Assembly (NCBI GenBank): GCA_017380995.1
Contig: JAFOCY010000153.1
Location: 1-5,692 of the forward strand
Origin: Oscillibacter sp.
Lineage (GTDB): Bacteria; Bacillota; Clostridia; Oscillospirales; Oscillospiraceae
DNA: 5,692 nt
Reading direction: 5' to 3'
In this document: positions 1 through 4,042 of the stretch, piece after piece
How the letters are laid out: every line of letters begins with the position of its first letter
How positions within the stretch are numbered: position 1 is the stretch's first letter
Made by a program: the position numbers and the translations under genes
The notes under the pieces: generated by a model
Database searches by the model: none
Told to the model about the DNA's origin: nothing
Seen by the model: only the letters and a program-made list of their open reading frames with translations

Positions 1-90
1 GAACCCGAAACTCCTCCCGCTCCTCCCGAGCCCTCCAATGAAGAGAAGCTCCTCATGGAGATCCGGGACCTCCTGAAGGAGAACAAGTAA
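1..90 (+). CDS. mscL: Large-conductance mechanosensitive channel, C-terminal end only (partial)
   Basis: Reading from base 1 gives 29 residues and a TAA at 88-90. A proline- and glutamate-rich linker (EPETPPAPPEP) is followed by NEEKLLMEIRDLLKENK. That ending closely matches the C-terminal cytoplasmic helix of MscL, whose E. coli version ends in EEVLLTEIRDLLKEQ. In MscL this helix forms the pentameric bundle below the pore, and the pore itself releases solutes on hypo-osmotic shock. The transmembrane helices lie upstream of the window, so the call rests on this short tail alone. The stop overlaps the next start (TAATG), so rsmG is probably co-transcribed and translationally coupled. Another protein with a similar helical tail cannot be excluded. 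Confidence 0.72.
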   Translation, partial: EPETPPAPPEPSNEEKLLMEIRDLLKENK

Positions 91-785
91 TGGAAGCAAC
101 ACTGCGCCAGGGCCTCACGGCCCTGGAACTTCCAACTGAAAACGTTTGCAGTTTCCTCCGCTACGGAGAAATGCTCATCGAAACCAACAAGGTCATGAAT
201 CTCACCGCTATCACCGAGCCCAAAGATGTGGCTACGCTCCACTTTCTGGACTGCGCTGCCCTTGCCCATTTGTATGATTTCAAGGGCAAAAAGGTAGCGG
301 ATGTAGGCACCGGTGCCGGTTTCCCCGGTATTCCTTTGAAGCTGGTGGAGCCCAGTATCGACCTGACCTTGCTGGATTCTTTGAATAAGCGCATCGACTT
401 TTTGAAGGAAGTCTGCTCTGCCCTGGACCTCAAGCAGGTGGAGTGTATTCACGGCCGGGCGGAGGAGTTTGCCGCTGACCACCGGGAAAGCTACGATGTA
501 GTGACCTCCCGTGCCGTTGCCAATCTCCAAATGCTCTCCGAGCTGTGCCTGCCCCTTGTGAAGGAGGGAGGCTACTTCCTCTCCATGAAGAGCGTGGAGA
601 GCGAAGAGGAGATCAATTCCGCCAAAAAGGCCATTGCTACCTTGGGAGGAAAGATCGAAAAGTGCGTGGATTACACCATCCCCGGCACCGATGTTTCCCA
701 CCGGTTGGTATTGATTAAAAAAGTTGCCCCTACGCCCAAAAAATACCCCAGAGCCTTTGCAAAGATCAAAAAAAGTCCTCTTTAA
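90..785 (+). CDS. rsmG: 16S rRNA (guanine-527-N7)-methyltransferase RsmG (GidB)
   Basis: This 231-residue protein has the normal RsmG length and should use S-adenosylmethionine to methylate N7 of G527 in the 530 loop of 16S rRNA, in the cytoplasm. Family marks are the N-terminal NKVMNLTAI segment (33-41), the SAM-binding glycine-rich loop VADVGTGAGFPGIPLKL (69-85), the acidic end of the next strand (LLDS, 94-97), RAEEFA (123-128), the VTSRAVANL motif (138-146) and the basic tail KKYPRAFAKIKKSPL (217-231). The ATG at 90 overlaps the upstream stop by one base, and an AAGGAG at 76-81 lies 8 bases before it inside the upstream gene. This supports the start and coupling to mscL. RsmG often sits near chromosome-partitioning ATPase genes in Firmicutes. 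Here the next gene is a MinD-type ATPase, separated by a 115-base promoter region. Loss of RsmG is known in other bacteria to give low-level streptomycin resistance. Confidence 0.96.
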   Translation: MEATLRQGLTALELPTENVCSFLRYGEMLIETNKVMNLTAITEPKDVATLHFLDCAALAHLYDFKGKKVADVGTGAGFPGIPLKLVEPSIDLTLLDSLNKRIDFLKEVCSALDLKQVECIHGRAEEFAADHRESYDVVTSRAVANLQMLSELCLPLVKEGGYFLSMKSVESEEEINSAKKAIATLGGKIEKCVDYTIPGTDVSHRLVLIKKVAPTPKKYPRAFAKIKKSPL

Positions 786-833
786 TAGATTTTGACAGGT
801 GATGGCAGGTATTAACAATTTTAATCAAAATTA

Positions 834-852
834 ACGCAAGAAATACTTGCGT
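834..852. promoter_or_regulatory. Perfect 7-bp dyad overlapping the minD -35 (possible operator)
   Basis: ACGCAAG (834-840) and CTTGCGT (846-852) form a perfect inverted repeat around AAATA. The right arm contains the TTGCGT that serves as -35 for the promoter in front of the minD-like gene, so a bound dimeric regulator would block polymerase. It could also fold as an RNA hairpin in transcripts reading through from rsmG. No T-tract follows on the + strand, so it is not a standard terminator. A second AT-rich dyad, AATTTT-AATC-AAAATT, lies just upstream at 817-832 and could instead act as an UP-like element. The regulator is unknown. Confidence 0.5.
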
Positions 853-875
853 GTAAAGGCATTAAGCTTTATAAT
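847..875 (+). promoter_or_regulatory. Sigma-A-type promoter for the minD-mgsA-like pair
   Basis: TTGCGT (847-852), a 17-base spacer and a perfect TATAAT (870-875) predict a transcript starting near 882. That leaves only about 19 bases of leader before the ATG at 901, including the AAGGGAGGT ribosome binding site. The -35 matches consensus at only three of six positions, which suits a regulated promoter. A weaker alternative lies upstream: TTGACA at 792-797 with AACAAT at 814-819 (16-base spacer). Confidence 0.6.
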
Positions 876-900
876 AGTAAAGAATTGAAGGGAGGTCCCT

Positions 901-1647
901 ATGGCAGGACAGTGTATCGCCGTCGTTTCCGGAAAAGGCGGAACAGGAAAAACCTCATTTACCGCCGGCGTAGGCGCAGCCCTGGCCATGAGCGGCCAGC
1001 GGGTACTATGCCTGGACTGCGATGTGGGCCTGCGCAATCTGGACCTGGCCCTGGGATTGACCGACCGGGCACTGATGGATTTTTCCGATGTTGCCCGGGG
1101 CCGCTGTTCCCTGGAAATGGCCGTTGTGGAGCATCCCAAGATCTCCGGCCTCTTTCTTTTGACCGCTCCTGCCCGCATCCGCTCGGGAAATGTAACGGAA
1201 ACGGAGATGAGAGCCCTTCTCCGTCAGGTTCGTTCCCGCTTTGACTATTGCCTTCTGGATGCTCCGGCAGGCCTTGGCAGCGGCTTTCGCCTTGCCACCT
1301 GCGGCGCCGACCGCTGTGTCGTAGTCACCACCACAGATGCCTCTTCCCTGCGGGACGCCCAGCATACCGTGATGGAGCTAAGCAGCTTCGGCTCCGGAAA
1401 GCTCCATTTGGTGGTGAACCGGGTGCGCAAAAAGATGCTGCGCAATATGCACGCCACCATTGACGACGCTATCGACAAAGCGGGCCTTCCCCTCCTGGGC
1501 GTAGTCCCGGAGGATGATGACCTTCCCCTTTCGGTACACCACGGCGTCCCCCTGCTGCTGCGCAGCAATTATAACGCCGCGGCCGCCTATAAAAACATCT
1601 CCAAGCGGCTCCAGGGCCAGCGCGCCCCGCTGCTGCGGATCCGATGA
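901..1647 (+). CDS. minD: MinD-type P-loop ATPase without a C-terminal membrane-targeting helix
   Basis: This 248-residue protein belongs to the MinD/ParA deviant-Walker ATPases. In order it has the deviant Walker A GKGGTGKTS (11-19, signature K12 and P-loop K17), the MinD-type switch DCDVGLRNLDLALG (39-52), Walker B CLLDAPAG (117-124, D120) and the VVTTTDASSLRDA segment (141-153). The GLRNLD and APAG signatures favour MinD over Soj/ParA. Classical MinD dimerises with ATP on the membrane and positions the division inhibitor MinC. B. subtilis MinD continues about 20 residues beyond the equivalent of RAPLL into an amphipathic membrane-binding helix. This protein stops after RAPLLRIR, and the frame read downstream of the stop encodes no such helix. 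No minC or minE is in the window. The start at 901 follows AAGGGAGGT at 888-896. It is probably co-transcribed with the mgsA-like gene 58 bases on. The fold is certain; a division-site role is an inference. Confidence 0.85.
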   Translation: MAGQCIAVVSGKGGTGKTSFTAGVGAALAMSGQRVLCLDCDVGLRNLDLALGLTDRALMDFSDVARGRCSLEMAVVEHPKISGLFLLTAPARIRSGNVTETEMRALLRQVRSRFDYCLLDAPAGLGSGFRLATCGADRCVVVTTTDASSLRDAQHTVMELSSFGSGKLHLVVNRVRKKMLRNMHATIDDAIDKAGLPLLGVVPEDDDLPLSVHHGVPLLLRSNYNAAAAYKNISKRLQGQRAPLLRIR

Positions 1648-1690
1648 TCCCTTCCCCGCGATCATAGAGAATTACACGAACAACACGGAG

Positions 1691-1697
1691 AAAGGAG
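1691..1697 (+). promoter_or_regulatory. Ribosome binding site fixing the mgsA-like start
   Basis: AAAGGAG lies 8 bases before the ATG at 1706. The same frame is open back to about 1514, but the upstream part overlaps the minD-like gene and encodes an arginine/proline-rich shadow. Homology to methylglyoxal synthase begins exactly at 1706, so this site decides the start. Confidence 0.8.
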
Positions 1698-1705
1698 TTC
1701 CTCCC

Positions 1706-2119
1706 ATGAATATCGCATTGATGTCCCACGACAACAAAAAGGACTTGATGGTCCAGTTCTGCACTGCTTACGCCGGCATCCTGTCTCAGCATCAGCTTTA
1801 CGCCACCAACACCACCGGCCATATGGTCTCCGATGCTACGGGCCTGGATATCCACTGCTTCTTCTCCTGCGCCCACGGCGGCGCCCAGCAGATCGGCGCC
1901 CGCATCTCCTACAACGAGATCGACCTGGTGCTCTTTTTCAATGACCCCAACAGTGAAGCCCTGGCCGGCGAGGTGAACTATATCTCCCGCCTGTGCGACC
2001 GCAACAACATCCCCTACGCCAGCAATATCGCCACTGCCGAGATGCTGGTGCTGGGTCTTGCAAGAGGTGACCTGGACTATCGTACCGCTCTTCACTCTTC
2101 TTCCTTCCCGATCGTCTGA
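1706..2119 (+). CDS. mgsA: Methylglyoxal synthase homologue with altered active site
   Basis: The 137-residue length equals B. subtilis MgsA. MgsA converts dihydroxyacetone phosphate to methylglyoxal and phosphate, a bypass of lower glycolysis. Family marks present are HDNKK (8-12, matching E. coli H19, D20 and K23), the phosphate-loop region YATNTTG (32-38), S54, GGxQQIGARI (58-67), FFNDP (77-81, E. coli D91) and SNIATAEMLVLGL (106-118). Several active-site positions differ. The catalytic-base aspartate of GGDQQ (E. coli D71) is alanine (A60). The SGP before it is SCA. The usual PHxPDV loop with H98 and D101 is replaced by LAGEV, one residue shorter, leaving E89 at the D101 position. The fold is therefore well supported, but normal synthase activity is doubtful; a regulatory or different phosphate-ligand role is possible. 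It lies 58 bases after the minD-like gene, and Clostridium genomes often keep mgsA near the min/rodA genes. Confidence 0.82.
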   Translation: MNIALMSHDNKKDLMVQFCTAYAGILSQHQLYATNTTGHMVSDATGLDIHCFFSCAHGGAQQIGARISYNEIDLVLFFNDPNSEALAGEVNYISRLCDRNNIPYASNIATAEMLVLGLARGDLDYRTALHSSSFPIV

Positions 2120-2124
2120 ATCTC

Positions 2125-2153
2125 TTGACAAGAGTTGCAAAATCGCATAAAAT
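2125..2153 (+). promoter_or_regulatory. Strong promoter for the T-box leader and hisS-aspS operon
   Basis: A perfect TTGACA (2125-2130), a 17-base spacer and TAAAAT (2148-2153, five of six) predict a start near 2160, just before the first helix of the T-box. The -35 begins five bases after the mgsA-like stop codon, leaving no room for a terminator between the two units. Confidence 0.85.
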
Positions 2154-2159
2154 AGTCAA

Positions 2160-2407
2160 AAAATACCCGCTGCGATGCCGCAGCAGTACTCTGACCACCC
2201 CAGCCACAGAGAGGGACGCCACCGGTTGAAAGCGTCCTGCCGGAGCCAGAGGAAGGACAGCGGCGGAGCGGGGGCGGAAACGCCCGCGGCACCCTCCCCG
2301 CGCCATCGGAGGCCAAAGGAGGCGGAGCCTTTCCGCCTTGAATTTGGGTGGCACCACGAAGCGCTTCGCTCTCGTCCCAATGCAGCGGGACGGGAGCATA
2401 TTTTTTT
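2160..2407 (+). ncRNA. T-box riboswitch leader, aspartate specificity, controlling hisS-aspS
   Basis: All canonical T-box parts can be paired. The Stem I base is CCCGC (2166-2170) with GCGGG (2268-2272). A K-turn-like loop follows, then GCCGC (2177-2181) with GCGGC (2260-2264). The specifier loop has AGUA (2185-2188) opposite GAAGGACA (2252-2259) and is closed above by CTCTG/CAGAG. The distal arm has AGAGAG (2208-2213) and the hairpin GGACGC/GCGTCC. A small GAAA-capped hairpin sits at 2273-2284. The IIA/B pseudoknot is GCGG/CCGC with CCTCC (2293-2297) pairing to GGAGG (2308-2312). Stem III is AGGCGGA/TCCGCCT. The T-box TGGGTGGCACCACG (2345-2358) lies in an antiterminator formed by TTGGG/CCCAA and ACGA/TCGT around the seven-base bulge TGGCACC. 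The specifier is GAC (2256-2258), Asp. The bulge TGGC fits an acceptor end GCCA, that is, discriminator G73 as in tRNA-Asp; bacterial tRNA-His has C73. Uncharged tRNA-Asp should therefore switch the operon on. Confidence 0.95.
2368..2407 (+). terminator. Intrinsic terminator of the T-box switch
   Basis: GCTCTCGTCCC (2368-2378) pairs with GGGACGGGAGC (2387-2397) as an 11-bp stem with one G-U pair and an eight-base loop, followed by ATA and seven T (2401-2407). Its left arm contains TCGTCCC, the bases that the antiterminator needs to pair with TTGGG and ACGA, so the two structures are mutually exclusive. It is also the first intrinsic terminator downstream of the mgsA-like gene. Confidence 0.93.
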
Positions 2408-2410
2408 ACT

Positions 2411-2439
2411 TCATCAAAAAGGCAGAGCCTTTTTGATGA
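2411..2439. repeat. 13-bp perfect inverted repeat with three-base loop
   Basis: TCATCAAAAAGGC (2411-2423) and GCCTTTTTGATGA (2427-2439) pair perfectly around AGA. The hairpin begins four bases after the T-tract of the T-box terminator. The T run is inside the stem rather than after it, so it is not a second standard terminator. It will form in readthrough RNA and could protect the 5' end of the hisS message or mark the end of a palindromic repeat element. Confidence 0.8.
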
Positions 2440-2487
2440 GAGCTACAGCTTGCTGCAGCGCACTCGGGCTTGTGTGAGACGCCCTCG

Positions 2488-2514
2488 CACGTTTGCAAGC
2501 TGCAAAGTGTTTTT
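2488..2514 (+). terminator. Terminator-like hairpin with short T run, upstream of hisS
   Basis: CAC (2488-2490), a bulged G, and TTTGCA (2492-2497) pair with TGCAAA (2501-2506) and GTG (2507-2509) around AGC, followed by five T (2510-2514). Shape and T run resemble a weak intrinsic terminator. Its position inside the readthrough leader means it would reduce hisS expression if active, so it may be weak, conditional, or a by-product of a repeat element. Confidence 0.4.
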
Positions 2515-2552
2515 GTCGACGTACACGCCGCCGCCAAAAACTAATTAAAATA

Positions 2553-2573
2553 TATTCGCACTTCATGCGAATA
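2553..2573. repeat. 8-bp perfect inverted repeat before the hisS ribosome binding site
   Basis: TATTCGCA (2553-2560) and TGCGAATA (2566-2573) flank CTTCA. On the + strand no T run follows. On the - strand the hairpin is followed by TATTTTAATTAG, weakly terminator-like. It lies 30 bases before the hisS ribosome binding site and leaves that site unpaired. Confidence 0.7.
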
Positions 2574-2617
2574 CTGATGCTGAAACTTCAAATATTTCAC
2601 ATAAGGAGGCCTCAACT

Positions 2618-3976
2618 ATGGCCAAAATGACCCCGCGGACCCTCTCCGGCTTCATGGAGCTCCTCCCTGCTCCCCAGCAGCAGATGGAGCGCATCATGGA
2701 AGTCCTGCGCCGCACCTATTCCCTCTATGGTTTCACCCCCCTGGATACCCCTGTCATCGAGTCCAGTGACGTTCTGCTGGCAAAAGGCGGCGGCGAGACC
2801 GAAAAGCAGATCTACCGTTTCCAGAAAGGCGACGCTGACATTGCCCTGCGCTTTGACCTCACCGTTCCCCTGGCCAAGTATGTTGCCCTGCACTACAACG
2901 ACCTGACCTTCCCCTTCCGCCGCTATCAGATCGGCAAGGTATACCGCGGCGAGCGTGCCCAGCGCGGCCGCTTCCGGGAATTCTACCAGGCCGATATCGA
3001 CATCATCGGCGACGGCAAGCTGGACATTGCCAACGAGGCGGAGATCCCCGCCATCATCTACAAGACCTTCTCCACCCTGGGCCTCAAGCGCTTCCAGATC
3101 CGCGTCAACAACCGCAAAATCTTGAACGGCTTCTACTCCATGCTGGGCCTGAGCGAAAAGTCCGGTGACATCATGCGCACCGTGGACAAGCTGGATAAGA
3201 TCGGCCCCGAGAAGGTGAAGACCCTCCTCATGGGGGAGGAGATCGCCCTCACCGAGGAGCAGGCTGACGAGATCCTGAAGTTTATTGCCATCGGCGGCAC
3301 CAACGCCCAGGTACTGGACGCCCTCCAGGGCTATGCCGGAAAGGACGAGATCTTTGACCAGGGCCTTTCCGAGCTGCAGACTGTGGTGAAGTACCTTGCC
3401 GCCTTCGGCGTTCCCGAGGAAAACTTTGCTGTGGATCTGACCATCGCCCGCGGCCTGGATTACTACACCGGCACCGTCTATGAGACCACCCTTCTGGACC
3501 ATCCCGAGATCGGCTCCGTCTGCTCCGGCGGCCGCTACGATAACCTGGCGGAGTATTATACCGACAAGAAGCTTCCCGGCGTGGGTATCTCCATCGGCCT
3601 GACCCGTCTTTTCTACGTCCTGGGCGAGCAGGGTATGCTGAACCCTGAGCTCCCCACCGCCCCCGCTGACGTTCTGATCCTCCCCATGACCGAGGACCTC
3701 TCCGCTGCCATTTCCCTTGCCACCCTCCTGCGGGAAAACGGCATCCGTGCCCAGCTCCACTGCGAGCAGAAGAAGTTCAAGCAGAAAATCAGCTACGCTG
3801 ACAAGTTGAATATCCCCTATGTCATCTTCCTGGGTGAGGACGAGATCAACGCCGGCGTGGTGGCCTGCAAGGACATGGTAACCGGCGAACAGACCAAGCT
3901 GGAGCCCGCCGCCACTGTCTACCGCATCAAGGCCGGCCTGGACGCACGAAACACCGGCAGCGTCATTCTGGGCTAA
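2618..3976 (+). CDS. hisS: Histidyl-tRNA synthetase (class II)
   Basis: This 452-residue protein, slightly longer than the usual 420-430, charges tRNA-His with histidine using ATP. The N-terminal catalytic core has RTLSGFMELLP (7-17), LRFDLTVPLAKYVA (77-90), and motif 2 within RRYQIGKVYRGERAQRGR (101-118) continuing into FREFYQADIDIIG (119-131). An insertion domain follows at about 145-270. The histidine motifs IARGLDYYTGTVYE (276-289, R278 expected to contact the substrate) and GGRYDNL (304-310) come next, and motif 3 is GVGISIGLTR (321-330). The anticodon-binding domain begins near 350. The LRFDLTVP and REFYQADIDIIG versions resemble the eukaryote/Bacteroidetes-like HisRS branch rather than the LRPEGTA branch of E. 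coli and B. subtilis. The start at 2618 is set by AAGGAGG at 2603-2609; an ATG three codons later is less well spaced. It is the first gene after the T-box and 66 bases ahead of aspS. Confidence 0.97.
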   Translation: MAKMTPRTLSGFMELLPAPQQQMERIMEVLRRTYSLYGFTPLDTPVIESSDVLLAKGGGETEKQIYRFQKGDADIALRFDLTVPLAKYVALHYNDLTFPFRRYQIGKVYRGERAQRGRFREFYQADIDIIGDGKLDIANEAEIPAIIYKTFSTLGLKRFQIRVNNRKILNGFYSMLGLSEKSGDIMRTVDKLDKIGPEKVKTLLMGEEIALTEEQADEILKFIAIGGTNAQVLDALQGYAGKDEIFDQGLSELQTVVKYLAAFGVPEENFAVDLTIARGLDYYTGTVYETTLLDHPEIGSVCSGGRYDNLAEYYTDKKLPGVGISIGLTRLFYVLGEQGMLNPELPTAPADVLILPMTEDLSAAISLATLLRENGIRAQLHCEQKKFKQKISYADKLNIPYVIFLGEDEINAGVVACKDMVTGEQTKLEPAATVYRIKAGLDARNTGSVILG

Positions 3977-4042
3977 TTTTCAATCCATACAGTAATATAT
4001 TAATTTAATTATACAAAACATCATCAGAAAGGAAGCAAAATT

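Larger units (their letters stand above)
2408..2617 (+). other. Hairpin-rich 210-base spacer between T-box terminator and hisS start
   Basis: No protein-coding gene is supported here. The only short frames (for example ATG at 2436 to TGA at 2477) lack a ribosome binding site. The segment holds consecutive inverted repeats: 2411-2439 (13 bp), 2442-2459 (imperfect), 2466-2484 (GGGC/GCCC, weak), 2488-2509 with a following T run, and 2553-2573 (8 bp). It ends with AAGGAGG (2603-2609), the hisS ribosome binding site, 8 bases before the ATG. T-box terminators usually lie much closer to the first gene, so an inserted palindromic repeat is plausible. No riboswitch class is recognised in it. Confidence 0.6.

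Noticed and set aside
1644..1665. ATGATC-N10-GATCAT inverted repeat at the minD stop
   Set aside because: Six-base arms with a ten-base loop and no T run; too weak to call a terminator or operator.
1514..1705. Upstream in-frame extension of the mgsA-like gene
   Set aside because: It overlaps the minD-like gene in another frame, has no family similarity, and the good ribosome binding site and homology both point to 1706.
1469..2140. 223-codon minus-strand frame over the minD end and mgsA
   Set aside because: It lies antisense to two well-supported genes, is composed of Gly/Val/Ala-rich shadow sequence and matches no family.
2256..2258. Histidine specifier in the T-box
   Set aside because: No CAC or CAT lies in the specifier loop, and the UGGC bulge disagrees with the C73 discriminator of bacterial tRNA-His.
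2175..2548. Short + strand frames of 66-100 codons within the T-box leader and spacer
   Set aside because: They have no ribosome binding sites and lie across structured RNA whose pairing explains the sequence.
2408..2566. Direct repeat ACTTCAT (2408-2414 and 2560-2566) as a target-site duplication around the hairpin cluster
   Set aside because: The position is suggestive, but a seven-base match is expected by chance in a segment this size and both copies run into hairpin arms. Not enough without a comparison to an empty site.
3977..4042. Promoter or terminator between hisS and aspS
   Set aside because: The gap is AT-rich (TAATATATTAATTTAATTATAC) but shows no -35/-10 pair of good match and no stable hairpin with a T run. 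Cotranscription is the simpler reading.
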